Source: an uncultured Mailhella sp. (GTDB lineage Bacteria > Desulfobacterota > Desulfovibrionia > Desulfovibrionales > Desulfovibrionaceae). From it: a stretch of 64,000 nucleotides of DNA. The stretch lies in contig NZ_OZ007001.1 in assembly GCF_963931295.1 (NCBI RefSeq), positions 2,931,001-2,995,000 of the forward strand, in the 5' to 3' direction. Both the position numbers and the translations under genes were made by a program. The stretch's first letter is position 1; every line of letters starts with the position of its first letter. Below the pieces are notes generated by a model that was given only the letters and a program-made list of their open reading frames with translations, was not told the origin of the DNA and made no database searches. Positions 1 through 8,186 of this stretch are shown here, in pieces.

Positions 1-143
1 TCGGGGATGCCCGCGGCGATCATGGACTGAAGCTGAGGGCTGACGGTGGAGGGCACGGGAAATTCGCCGTCCCTGCCTTGGGCGGAAAGCGCGGGAGCAA
101 AGGCCAGAAGCGCAGACAGAAAAACCGGGACAAAAGCGTTCAT
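1..143 (-). CDS. Secreted protein, N-terminal fragment (possible alpha/beta hydrolase)
   Basis: Only the first 47 or so codons lie in the window and the rest runs off the left edge. Reading leftward from an ATG at 143, the product opens with a signal peptide (MNAFVPVFLSALLAF, then APALSAQ, likely cleaved after Ala). A mature start rich in Pro, Ser and Gln follows, containing the stretch VSPQLQSMIAAGIP. That stretch resembles the opening of exported alpha/beta-hydrolase esterases, but too little is visible to assign a family. The gene is divergent from the LysR regulator that starts 200 bp away, the usual arrangement for a LysR target gene. The signal peptide is clear; the function is a guess. 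Confidence 0.55.
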   Translation of the reverse strand, partial: MNAFVPVFLSALLAFAPALSAQGRDGEFPVPSTVSPQLQSMIAAGIP

Positions 144-195
144 GCAGAACTCCAGAAGGCCGGACGGTCCGGGTCGGAAAAGGGGGAAAACAACT

Positions 196-245
196 GAGGG
201 TGTTATAAGCAAGGAGTCATATCCATAGCAAATACTTATAATGAA
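196..245. promoter_or_regulatory. Candidate divergent promoter/LysR operator region
   Basis: The AT-rich patch between the divergent genes holds a consensus-like -10 box TATAAT (237-242) reading toward lysR. A minus-strand TTGCTA / TATAAC pair with about 18 bp spacing reads toward the secreted-protein gene. ATAAG and CTTAT half-sites form an interrupted inverted repeat, and ATA-N9-TAT resembles a LysR-type T-N11-A box. Prediction by eye only. Confidence 0.3.
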
Positions 246-343
246 TTCAAATCATGCTTTACAGGCATGAAGAAGGTTCGTTAGGATATGTTGTCGAACT
301 TGTCGCCGTCGGCGCAGCACGCAGGAGCAGGGAGGATTGACGC

Positions 344-1243
344 ATGGAGCTGAGAGTATTGCGATATTTTCTTGTGGTGGCGCGTGAGGAAAGCATTTCC
401 CGCGCGGCGGAACTTCTGCACATCACGCAGCCGACGCTTTCCCGGCAGATCATGGAACTGGAGGATGAGCTCGGCAAGAAGCTTTTTCTGCGCGGCGGCC
501 GCCGCATGACGCTGACGGAAGACGGCGTGTTTCTGCGCGGGAGGGCGCAGGAGATAGTGTCGCTGGCGGACAGCACGGCCGAGGAATTTCGCTCGACGGA
601 GGAAGACGTCAGCGGCGAGATACGCATAGGGGGCGGGGAGTCGCCGGGCATGCGTCTCATTGCCGCTGCGGCCACGGAGCTTGTGGCCGCGCATCCCCAT
701 GTGTCCTGTCAGTTTTTCAGCGGCAACGCGGCCGACGTCATGGACAGACTGGACAAGGGCCTTGTGGATTTCGGCGTGTTTGTGGAGCCTGCCGATCTTT
801 CCCGCTATGAGTACGTCAGGCTGCCGACGGCGGAGCGCTGGGGCGTGCTCATGCGCGCAGACAGTCCGCTTGCGGCCAGGGCGGCGCTGCGTCCCGAGGA
901 CGTGACGGCGCTTCCGCTCATCTGTTCGCGTCAGGCGCTGGTGGCCAATGAGATTTCCGGCTGGATGGGGCAGAGCTTCGACAGGTTGAACGTCATAGCC
1001 ACGTACAACCTTCTTTACAACGCGTCGCTGCTGGTGGAGGAGGGCATGGGCTACGCGCTTTGTCTTGAAGGCATCATCCGCAGCGACAACGGCGGGCCGT
1101 TGTGCTTTCGTCCGCTGGAACCCGGTCTGGAGGTGGGGCTGGCCATTGCCTGGAAGAAATATCAGGTGTTTTCCCGCGCGGCGGAAAAGTTTCTCGGCAT
1201 ACTTCAGGAGAATATGCGGCGCAGAAAAGCTCCTGTGCGCTGA
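344..1243 (+). CDS. LysR-family transcriptional regulator
   Basis: A 299-residue protein of normal LysR length. Residues 1-60 form the winged helix-turn-helix, with the family pattern SRAAELLHITQPTLSRQI followed by an LEDELGKKLF-type wing. Residues from about 90 onward look like the periplasmic-binding-protein-like effector domain (GEIRIGGGES, then the second lobe). The start ATG is preceded by GGGAGG eight bases upstream. The gene is divergent from the secreted-protein gene to its left, which is the most likely target. The inducer cannot be told from sequence. The operon to its right is on the other strand and ends at its own terminator, so it is not obviously co-regulated. Confidence 0.93.
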   Translation: MELRVLRYFLVVAREESISRAAELLHITQPTLSRQIMELEDELGKKLFLRGGRRMTLTEDGVFLRGRAQEIVSLADSTAEEFRSTEEDVSGEIRIGGGESPGMRLIAAAATELVAAHPHVSCQFFSGNAADVMDRLDKGLVDFGVFVEPADLSRYEYVRLPTAERWGVLMRADSPLAARAALRPEDVTALPLICSRQALVANEISGWMGQSFDRLNVIATYNLLYNASLLVEEGMGYALCLEGIIRSDNGGPLCFRPLEPGLEVGLAIAWKKYQVFSRAAEKFLGILQENMRRRKAPVR

Positions 1244-1380
1244 ACGCTGCGGGGACGTCTGTGGCAGCGGGCGAAGATGCGCGCCTGCGTGGTGAACGCA
1301 AAGCTGTTTTGTGTGGACGGCGGTCGATCAGAAGTCGGAATGCGTGCTGTCCGTCCGAGGCGTCGTTTTGTGAGCATAAG

Positions 1381-1404
1381 AAAAGGCCCCTGCGGAGAGG
1401 GGCC
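1381..1404 (-). terminator. Rho-independent terminator of the lar/DUF362 operon
   Basis: On the minus strand a seven-pair stem (GGCCCCT / AGGGGCC) with a six-base loop is followed by TTTTCTTA. It lies about 100 bp past the stop codon of the DUF362 gene. Confidence 0.7.
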
Positions 1405-1505
1405 CGGAATGCCGTCAGGCCCGGCCGCGTCGCATGTGGGAACGCTGCCGGGCGTTGATCGGAGCGCGGCGCAAAAACGCGATGTTTTCCCGCCGCGCCT
1501 GTGCT

Positions 1506-2615
1506 TTAGAGGCTGACGAGTTCGTATTCGGCGGTGCCGAGGCCGATGGCTTCGGCGTGTTCAATCTGGCTGCGCCAGTCCGTGGTGGGATGGATGCTGG
1601 TGAAGTGGTCGTGCTGACCGTGATCGCACTGACCGAGCACGCTGGAGGCGATGACGGGTGCGGCGTTCACGGCGTCGATGCAGGCCTTGTCCAGAGCCAC
1701 GGGATCGAAGCTGGCGAACATGCCGATGTCCGGCACCACGGCGGCGTCGTTTTCGCCGTGGCAGTCGCAGCAGGGGGAAACCTGATTGACGATGCTGATG
1801 TGGAAGCTGGGACGGCCCTGAATCACGGCCTTGGTGTATTCGGCCATGCGGCGGTTCAGAATGCTGCTGTCGGCGTCGATGGCATTGGAGATGGCGTCGA
1901 AGTTGCAGGTGGCAATGCAGCGGCCGCAGCCCACGCAGACGTCGTGATTGATGACGGCCTTGTGATCTTCGCCGTAGGAAATGGCCGACTGAGCGCAATA
2001 ACGGGAGCAGGTGCGGCAGCCGCGGCACTTTTCAGGATCGACCGTGGGTTTGCCCATGCTGTGCATGGCCATTTTGCCCGCACGGCTGCCGCAGCCCATG
2101 CCGATGTTCTTGATGGTGCCGCCGAAGCCCGTGATTTCATGACCTTTGAAGTGGGTGAGGGAAATGAAGATGTCGGCGTCCATGATGGCGCGGCCGATGC
2201 GGGCGCTCTTGAATTCGGTGCAGCCTTCCAGCGGCACTTCCACGTCGTCGGTGCCCTTGAGGCCGTCGGCAATGATGATCTGGCAGCCGGTGCTGAGGGG
2301 CGAGAAGCCGTTTTCATTGGCGGCGTCGAGATGTTCCAGAGCATGCTTGCGGCGGCCGACGTACAGGGTGTTGCAGTCGGTGAGGAAGGGGCGGCCGCCG
2401 AGGGCCTTCACGCGTTCGGCCACGACGCGGGCGAAGTTGGGACGCAGGAAGGACAGGTTGCCGGGTTCGCCGAAGTGCATCTTGATGGCTACGAACTTGT
2501 TTTCAAAGTCGATGGTCTCGATGCCGGCGGCGCGGATGAGCTTGTCCAGCTTGTCGAGCAGGCTGACACCCACCTTGCAGCGCATGTCGGTGAAATAAAC
2601 TTTCGATGGTGCCAT
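1506..2615 (-). CDS. DUF362 domain protein with two [4Fe-4S] ferredoxin motifs
   Basis: A 369-residue cytoplasmic protein with no signal peptide. The DUF362 fold spans roughly residues 1-185 and resumes after 245; a bacterial-ferredoxin insert lies between. CRGCRTCSRYC (197-207) and CVGCGRCIATC (227-237) are two CxxCxxC-type cluster motifs. The signature THFKGHEITGFGGTIKN sits just before them. DUF362 proteins are found in anaerobes and lack an established function; the ferredoxin part implies electron transfer or cluster-dependent chemistry. It is the last gene of the larB-larC-larE unit (36 bp after larE), suggesting a role tied to the nickel-pincer cofactor or its user enzyme. A Tat-exported paralogue without the ferredoxin insert lies at 5419-6379. 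The two share the C-terminal pattern GLG-x-x-EYEL. Confidence 0.92.
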   Translation of the reverse strand: MAPSKVYFTDMRCKVGVSLLDKLDKLIRAAGIETIDFENKFVAIKMHFGEPGNLSFLRPNFARVVAERVKALGGRPFLTDCNTLYVGRRKHALEHLDAANENGFSPLSTGCQIIIADGLKGTDDVEVPLEGCTEFKSARIGRAIMDADIFISLTHFKGHEITGFGGTIKNIGMGCGSRAGKMAMHSMGKPTVDPEKCRGCRTCSRYCAQSAISYGEDHKAVINHDVCVGCGRCIATCNFDAISNAIDADSSILNRRMAEYTKAVIQGRPSFHISIVNQVSPCCDCHGENDAAVVPDIGMFASFDPVALDKACIDAVNAAPVIASSVLGQCDHGQHDHFTSIHPTTDWRSQIEHAEAIGLGTAEYELVSL

Positions 2616-2651
2616 GGAAAATCCTCCTGGTACGGGTATGGGTCGATAAAG

Positions 2652-3473
2652 TTATGCGGATGGCCGGTCGAAAAAGCCGGAAAGGGTTTCCTGCGCGGAC
2701 AGCACGGGTGCGGGATATCCCGGCATGGCAGCATGGACTGCCCGAAGCAGCCGAGGTGCAAGGTCCGGGGGCATGGAGCAGACGTCGGCGGCGAGCATGT
2801 GCAGTTCCGGTCTGTCTGCGGAGACGAGGCGCAGACGGAAGTCGGTCTCGGACATGCCGGCTTCGGCGAGCATGCGCCGCACGACGTGTTCTCCGGCGGC
2901 AACGGCCGCAAGCGCGTCTTCCGAGGGAGAGACTCCGTAGGGCAGGCGGGTGAGCAGACAAGGTCTGGCTTTCTGCTGCGGCAGCGACATGCCGGTTTTT
3001 TCGGCAAGCAAATGTATATCGTTTTTGGTCAGTCCGGCAAGAGCGAGAGGGGAGGCGACGCCAAGTTCCCGCACGGCCCGCAGGCCCGGACGGAACACGA
3101 GAGCGTCGGAAGCGTTGGTGCCGTCGCACAGCGGCAGGTCGGAAACGGCGGCCAGCGTGGTGAACATGGCTTTTTTGCACGCGTAGCAGCGCTCACGCGA
3201 GCCTGCGGCCACGGAAGGCAGACACAGCGGATTGACGGGAATCTCCCGGAATTCAAGGGAGAGACTTTCGGCCCATGAACGGGCGAAGGCGGTTTCTTCC
3301 GGCGGCACGTGCGGCCCCGTGACGTGCAGAAGCAGCGGCGAAAAGCCCAGTGCATGCGCGGCGTGCGCAAGAAAGCGGCTGTCGAGGCCGCCGGAGTAGG
3401 CGAGGGCGAAGCGTTTCTGATCGGTCACGGTGGCGAGAATGTCGCCCAGAGGGGCAAGAGAAGCGTAGTCCAT
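2652..3473 (-). CDS. larE: LarE, ATP-dependent sacrificial sulfur transferase for nickel-pincer cofactor
   Basis: A 273-residue protein of the PP-loop ATP-pyrophosphatase superfamily. The adenylation loop SGGLDS is at residues 27-32. RCYACKK (95-101) supplies a CxxC pair, and Cys171 in ARPCLLTRLPYG falls where the sacrificial cysteine of Lactiplantibacillus plantarum LarE is found. LarE adenylates the dicarboxylated pyridinium mononucleotide made by LarB and donates sulfur to it. Some LarE homologues hold a [4Fe-4S] cluster on three cysteines rather than sacrificing one. With Cys96, Cys99 and Cys171 this protein might be of that kind, which is inference. It sits between larC (18 bp) and the DUF362 gene. 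Confidence 0.92.
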   Translation of the reverse strand: MDYASLAPLGDILATVTDQKRFALAYSGGLDSRFLAHAAHALGFSPLLLHVTGPHVPPEETAFARSWAESLSLEFREIPVNPLCLPSVAAGSRERCYACKKAMFTTLAAVSDLPLCDGTNASDALVFRPGLRAVRELGVASPLALAGLTKNDIHLLAEKTGMSLPQQKARPCLLTRLPYGVSPSEDALAAVAAGEHVVRRMLAEAGMSETDFRLRLVSADRPELHMLAADVCSMPPDLAPRLLRAVHAAMPGYPAPVLSAQETLSGFFDRPSA

Positions 3474-3491
3474 AGGAATTCGGCGGGAAAA

Positions 3492-4286
3492 TCAGAATTC
3501 TTCAGGGCGTCCGCAGGCGAAGAGTGCTCCGTTGGGAGCGTCTTCAAACACGCGGGTGCCGTACACCAGGGCCTTTTTTTCCACCTGCATGGCGGGCCAT
3601 GGGCCGAACTGCGCGCCGAGCGCCTTCAGCAGCGCCATGGCCGTGGGCGTGACGGTTTCGCCCTGACCGGAGAAGGGCCGCACGGGCACGCCGTCCAGAA
3701 GTTCCAGCACCGCGGGGGCGGGCACGGGAATGACGCCGTGGGCGCAGTGTACGAAGCCGTCGGCCATGGGCAGCGGGCTTGCGACAAAGCGGGAGGGCGA
3801 AAGCCTGTGGAACAGTTCGCAGCTCAGGCAGATGTCGAGAATGCTGTCCAGCGCGCCCACTTCGTGAAAATGCACCTGTGCGGGCGTGAGACCGTGAACC
3901 GCGCCTTCGGCCTGGGCAAGCAGCGTGAAGGTCTGCGAGGCGAGGGCCTTGCCTTCGTCGCTCATGCCTCCTGCGGCAATGAGCGACAGAATGTCGGCCA
4001 GCGTGCGGTGTTCGTGCTGATGCGGAAGCGTAACCTGCGCGTGCCAGCCGCCTATGTGGTTCACTTCCTTGCGCACGAGCTGAACGCATCCTGAAAGCTC
4101 GGGCATGATGGAAACAAGGGTCGCTTCCAGCTCGTCCGGTGAAATTTCCGTCATGCGGAGCAGACCGGCGAGAAACATGTCGCCGGAAAGTCCGGAATGG
4201 GCGCGGACGGTCAGCACGGGCGCGGACGGCGCGTCGTGCTCGTGATGGTGATGGTCGTGGGAGTGATCGTGATGTTCGTTGCTCAT
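3492..4286 (-). CDS. larC: LarC-type nickel insertion protein, LarC1 part only
   Basis: A 264-residue protein. It begins with a histidine-rich metal-binding stretch (HDHSHDHHHHEHD within residues 5-18) and then the LarC1 hallmarks HSGLSGDMFLAGLL, HFHEVGALDSILD and the TPTAMALLKAL segment. In the family, LarC inserts Ni(II) into the bis-thiocarboxylated pyridinium nucleotide. Full-length LarC is about 400 residues, with a C-terminal LarC2 domain that in L. plantarum is joined by ribosomal frameshifting and is linked to CTP use. Here the reading frame stops (TGA, 3492-3494) after the LarC1 equivalent, and only 18 bp separate it from larE, so no LarC2 is encoded at this locus. Its ATG overlaps the larB stop by four bases (ATGA). 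Confidence 0.9.
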   Translation of the reverse strand: MSNEHHDHSHDHHHHEHDAPSAPVLTVRAHSGLSGDMFLAGLLRMTEISPDELEATLVSIMPELSGCVQLVRKEVNHIGGWHAQVTLPHQHEHRTLADILSLIAAGGMSDEGKALASQTFTLLAQAEGAVHGLTPAQVHFHEVGALDSILDICLSCELFHRLSPSRFVASPLPMADGFVHCAHGVIPVPAPAVLELLDGVPVRPFSGQGETVTPTAMALLKALGAQFGPWPAMQVEKKALVYGTRVFEDAPNGALFACGRPEEF

Positions 4287-4936
4287 AGATGATTTACCAC
4301 GCGGGCTGCGGCACAGGCCGCGCCGTAGCCGTTGTCGATGTTCATGACGGCAATGCCCGGGGCGCAGCTGGAAAGCATGCTTGCCAGCGCCGCCTGGCCG
4401 CCTTTGGCCACGCCGTAGCCCACGGAGGTGGGCACGCCGAACACGGGCAGAGGCGTGAGTCCGCCCATGACGCTGGCGAGCGCCGCGTCGAGTCCGGCCA
4501 CGACGATGACCGCCTGAAAGCGGTTGATGTCGTCCAGCCGTTCCGCAATCCTCCAGAGTCCGGCCACGCCGCAGTCTTCAAACACGGCGTGCTCTATGCC
4601 GAGATATTCCAGGGTGCGGGCCGCCTCCCAGGCGACCGGGCCGTCGGAAGTGCCGGCGGAAACGATGGCCACGCGGCCTTTCTTGCCTGAGGGCAGTGTG
4701 TCGCCGAAGGCCGTCCGGGAAAGAGGGTGGTAGTCGTACTGTTCCCGCAGCTCTGCGGGCATGCGCTCGAACACGTCCTGGGCGAGTCTGGTGAACAGCA
4801 CGGGGCGTCCAGAGCCTCTGCCGAATTGTTCCAGAAGTTCCCGGACGGCCTCGAAGGGCTTGCCTTCGCAAAAGACCGCTTCCGGCAGGCCGATGCGCGA
4901 GGCGCGGGCATGGTCGAAAAGAATGCCGTGATTCAT
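4283..4936 (-). CDS. larB: LarB, pyridinium-3,5-biscarboxylic acid mononucleotide synthase
   Basis: A 217-residue protein of the AIR-carboxylase (PurE-like) family. The C-terminal half carries the LarB/PurE pattern: VAIVSAGTSDGPVAWEAART, then GVAGLW, AGLDAALASVMGG and GVPTSVGYG. LarB carboxylates and hydrolyses nicotinic acid adenine dinucleotide to start the nickel-pincer nucleotide pathway. The start at 4936 was preferred over an ATG 16 codons upstream because GAGG lies seven bases before it. It is the first gene of a tight operon larB-larC-larE-DUF362. No larA (lactate racemase) or other cofactor-using enzyme lies in the window. Confidence 0.92.
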   Translation of the reverse strand: MNHGILFDHARASRIGLPEAVFCEGKPFEAVRELLEQFGRGSGRPVLFTRLAQDVFERMPAELREQYDYHPLSRTAFGDTLPSGKKGRVAIVSAGTSDGPVAWEAARTLEYLGIEHAVFEDCGVAGLWRIAERLDDINRFQAVIVVAGLDAALASVMGGLTPLPVFGVPTSVGYGVAKGGQAALASMLSSCAPGIAVMNIDNGYGAACAAARVVNHL

Positions 4937-5418
4937 GTTGATTCCTCTTGCAACGGAGATAGCGTTCCCGGTCGATTTTCGCAAGTCGGCGCGAGAGGCC
5001 GGGAAACGGAACTTGCCATGATGTGTAGATCAGAAAAAGCGGAACGGGTAGATACTATTCTTTCAAATTCTTGCCTGATTCTGCCGACCTTGGCCGATAC
5101 GGGCGTTCTTTTGCGCCTTCCGAGCAGCAAGGCCCGAGGCAGGCGGAACGCTCTGCCCGTGCCGCCTGCGAGCTCCCGCGCAGAAACAGTCGTCTTCCGT
5201 CAGCGTCATGCGGAGGTAGTGTAGGGCGCGTTTTGGCCGATCGCGGACTGCGACGTTCGGGAGGCCACCGGGCCGCGGCGCGGACGAAAAAGGCGGGATG
5301 TGCAGGATCAGGCAAGAACGAGAGAGGAATGTGTCTGTTTTTCCGGCTCAGAGTTGATAAGGTCAAAGGCAGAATAGGCGAAAATCGTCCGTCTTCGCGC
5401 GTTGACAAGGAGGTAGTC
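4937..5418. other. Divergent intergenic region, 482 bp
   Basis: This separates larB (minus) from the Tat-exported DUF362 gene (plus) and must hold both promoters. I could not settle on convincing -35/-10 boxes and see no credible gene or strong hairpin here. Confidence 0.5.
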
Positions 5419-6379
5419 ATGAGCATTTCTCGACGGAATTTTCTCAGGGCCGGAGCGGTCGTGGCGGGAACGCTGGCTGCGGGCATGACGCTGCCGGGGC
5501 GCGGCATTGCGGCGCAGAGCAGGGCGAAGGTGTACGCCGCGAAGTCGTTGGACAGTGAAACGCTGCGGAAAATGTACGCTCTGGTGAACGGCGGCATCAC
5601 GGGCAGGGTGGCCATCAAGCTGCACACCGGCGAGCCGGACGGGCCGAACATTCTGCCGCGCGACTGGGTTCGTGATCTTCAGGCGACCATTCCGCAGAGC
5701 AGCATTGTCGAGTGCAACGTGCTCTATGCGAGCCCCCGCCAGACTACGGAAGGGCACAGAGAGGTGATCCGGCACAACGGCTGGACGTTCTGCCCCGTGG
5801 ACATCATGGACGCCGACGGCGACGCATCCCTTCCCGTGAAGGGGGGGCAGGCACCTCAAGGAACTGGCCGTGGGATCGCATCTTCTCAATTATGACTCCA
5901 TGCTGGTGCTGACGCATTTCAAGGGGCACACGCTCGGCGGGTTCGGCGGTTCGCTCAAGAATATTTCCATAGGCTGCGCGTCGGGCAGAACGGGCAAGCA
6001 GCAGCTGCACCGCCTGACGCCGGACGGCGGCTGGCCGGGCGGCGAGCCCTTCATGGAACGCATGGTGGAGGGCGGCAAGGCCATTGTGGATCATTTCGGC
6101 ACGCATATTGCCTACATCAATGTGCTCCGCAACATGTCGGTGAGCTGCGACTGCGAAGGCACGGCCGCCGAGCCCGTGCAACTGCCGGATCTCGGCATAC
6201 TGGCGTCCACGGATATTCAGGCCATAGACCGGGCGTCCGTGGACATGATCTACGCGCTGCCGGAAGACGTGCGCGCGCCCATGGTGGAACGCATGGAAAG
6301 CCGGAAGGGGCTGCGTCAGCTTTCCTACATGAAGGAAATGGGACTCGGCAGCAGCGAATACGAGCTGATCTGGGTCTAG
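5419..6379 (+). pseudogene. Tat-exported DUF362 protein, interrupted by a +1 frameshift
   Basis: The gene starts at an ATG with AAGGAGG five bases upstream. It opens with a twin-arginine signal (SRRNFLRAG, then a hydrophobic stretch ending GRGIAAQ), so the product would be exported folded, probably with a cofactor. The frame is DUF362-like up to VDIMDADGDASLPVKGG and then runs to a false stop at 5895. Removing one G from the run of seven at 5841-5847 restores the frame as VKGGRHLKELAVGSHLLNYD. It then continues through THFKGHTLGGFGGSLKN to the shared C-terminus GSSEYELIWV at 6379. The intact protein would be about 319 residues, paralogous to the 1506-2615 product but without the ferredoxin insert. 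The break may be a sequencing error, a real mutation or slippage. No other stop or decay is visible. Confidence 0.85.
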
Positions 6380-7040
6380 CGCGGGCGTTGCCTGCGGTTT
6401 GCTCCGGTTGATGTCGGGCGGTTGCGTGTTTTTCGGCGCGGCCGCCCGAAGTGTTTTTAACATGTATGCACGCACCGCCCATTGCACGAAGAGCGCGGGG
6501 CGCGCTGCGTCATGGGCGCGGAAAAGGTGCCGGTTGTCCCGGCGCTGCGCCGTGCCGGAGCTTGGGAGCCCCATCCGCACAGGGCCCGCCGTTCATAAAA
6601 CGGGCGCGCCCGGTTGCCTTGGCCTGACAGGATGAAGAAAGAGTCGCAGATTGCACGTCGCGGGGGCGGGAGGGGGCGTGTTGACCGCAGGCGTTTTCTG
6701 ACGGTGGTTCATCAGATGGTGCGGCGGGTGCGAAGGCGTGCGTTGAGCCGTCGGCTTTGCCGAGTGTTTTGCCGGGCGGCCCCCTCGCTCGGAGCTTTTG
6801 CGCATGCGTGAGAGTGGATGCCGTCAGAGAATTTTCAGCCGGGGCGGCTGTCTCGATCATGAAAAAATGCGGAATGGGCGTTCCGGTCTTCTGCGGAAAC
6901 GCCCGAGCCAAACACAGAGGGGGCGGCTCTTCAAGGCTAGGGGGGATCTTCGGAAGTGCGGACGTGCGACCGGAGGCCCGGCCGGATGTCGGTGTGGGGG
7001 GAAAGTCAGTGTGACGGAGAGAAAAAGCGGCAAAAAACGA
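6380..7040. other. Non-coding stretch, about 660 bp
   Basis: Between the broken DUF362 gene and the tRNA-Leu terminator. Apart from one GC-rich hairpin near its left end I see no gene with a ribosome binding site and plausible composition, and no known structured RNA. Confidence 0.45.
6415..6460 (+). terminator. Possible terminator after the Tat-DUF362 gene
   Basis: CGGGCGG (6415-6421) can pair with CCGCCCG (6442-6448) across a loop containing TTTTT. A GTGTTTTTAAC tail follows. The loop is long, so this is weak. Confidence 0.35.
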
Positions 7041-7069
7041 AAAAGGGTTGTCATGTTCATGACAACCCT
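7041..7069 (-). terminator. Terminator of tRNA-Leu
   Basis: On the minus strand AGGGTTGTCATG pairs with CATGACAACCCT around a very short loop, followed by TTTT. It lies directly behind the tRNA-Leu gene. Confidence 0.8.
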
Positions 7070-7080
7070 GATATTCGCAC

Positions 7081-7167
7081 TGGTGCCGAAGAAGAGACTC
7101 GAACTCTTACTCCCGAACGGGAACTAGACCCTGAACCTAGCGTGTCTACCAATTTCACCACTTCGGC
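7081..7167 (-). tRNA. tRNA-Leu (anticodon CAG)
   Basis: The minus strand reads GCCGAAG at the acceptor 5' side and CTTCGGC plus ACCA at the 3' side. The D arm has TGGTAGAC, the anticodon arm is CTAGGTTCAGGGTCTAG with CAG centred in the loop, a long variable arm (GTTCCCGTTCGGGAGT region) marks it as class II, and the T arm contains GTTCGAGTC. The CCA end is encoded. It is transcribed leftward into its own terminator. Confidence 0.95.
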
Positions 7168-7232
7168 GCAGGAATGTTCTTAGTAGATTTGCCGTCCTTT
7201 GGCAAGAGTTTTTTTTCGAGTTTGGCGAATTT

Positions 7233-8186
7233 TTATGCGAAAGCCTTCCAGCATCGCACGAAATGGTGCTCGCTGACGGCCCGGAGCGGCGGTTCACTGA
7301 GGCACTGCTGCGAAGCGTGCGGGCAGCGCGGACGGAAGGAACAGCCTTCGGGAAGTTCGGAAGGCAGCGGAACCATGCCGGGAATGGAGGGCAGCCTTTC
7401 GCAGTTGTGATTGCCCACGAGGGGCGCACAGGCCATGAGGCCCCGGGAGTAGGGATGCAGCGGCTCGGCGAAGAATTCGGAAACCGGCGCCTGTTCCATG
7501 AGTTCCCCGGCGTACATGACGGCGACGTCGTCCGCGGCTTCGGCCACCACGCCGAGATCGTGGGTGATGAGCAGCACGCCCATGTCTCTTTCACGGGCGA
7601 GCCTGCCGAGAAGGCGCAGAATCTGCCCCTGAATGGTGATGTCGAGCGCGGTGGTGGGTTCGTCGGCCAGCAGGAGCTTGGGAGAGCAGGCCAGCGCCAT
7701 GGCTATCATGACGCGCTGTCGCATGCCGCCGGAAAACTGATGCGGATAGTCGTTGAGCCTGCGGACGGGGTCGGGTATGCCCACGAGATCCATGAGCTCG
7801 GCGGCACGCTCTTCGGCCGCGCGGCCGTGCAGGCCTTCGTGGATTTCGAGAGGCTCGGCAAGCTGTTTTCCTATGCGCAGCACGGGATTCAGGGAGGTCA
7901 TGGGTTCCTGGAATATCATGGAGATGTCGCGGCCCCGCCGGCGGCGCATGTCCTTTTCCCTGAGCTTGAGCAGGTCTTCGCCTTCAAAGAGCAGGGCTCC
8001 CGAGCAAACGCGTCCCGGAGGGGGAAGCAGGCGCATGATGGTAAAGGCCGTCATGCTCTTGCCGGATCCGGATTCGCCCACGAGGCAGAGCGTGCGGCCC
8101 CGAAACAGCGAAAAACTGATGTCGCGCACGACGGGAACGGAACCAAAGGATACGGTGAGATGCTGAACGTCGAGCAGGGGAAGCAT
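7233..8186 (-). CDS. ABC transporter ATP-binding protein, oligopeptide/dipeptide (OppD/DppD) type
   Basis: A 317-residue nucleotide-binding subunit. Walker A GESGSGKS lies at about 37-44, a Q-loop IFQEPMTSLNP at about 91, the signature FSGGMRQRV at about 156, and Walker B LLADEPTTALD at about 177. The C-terminal extension has the oligopeptide-family HPYSRGL and CSFRPRCPH motifs. It would energise import of peptides or, in some members, nickel. It stands alone, with no permease, binding protein or second ATPase next to it, so the substrate cannot be inferred from context. A partner transporter must be encoded elsewhere if the gene is functional. It is divergent from feoA. Confidence 0.9.
   Translation of the reverse strand: MLPLLDVQHLTVSFGSVPVVRDISFSLFRGRTLCLVGESGSGKSMTAFTIMRLLPPPGRVCSGALLFEGEDLLKLREKDMRRRRGRDISMIFQEPMTSLNPVLRIGKQLAEPLEIHEGLHGRAAEERAAELMDLVGIPDPVRRLNDYPHQFSGGMRQRVMIAMALACSPKLLLADEPTTALDITIQGQILRLLGRLARERDMGVLLITHDLGVVAEAADDVAVMYAGELMEQAPVSEFFAEPLHPYSRGLMACAPLVGNHNCERLPSIPGMVPLPSELPEGCSFRPRCPHASQQCLSEPPLRAVSEHHFVRCWKAFA

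Noticed and set aside
3471..3494. The larC stop codon is TGA and lies in the same frame as larE, which could suggest UGA readthrough or selenocysteine giving a LarC-LarE fusion.
   Set aside because: LarC1 ends naturally there, the bridge would be six arbitrary residues, larE has its own ATG, and there is no cysteine-containing homologue at that position. Being in frame has a one-in-three chance.
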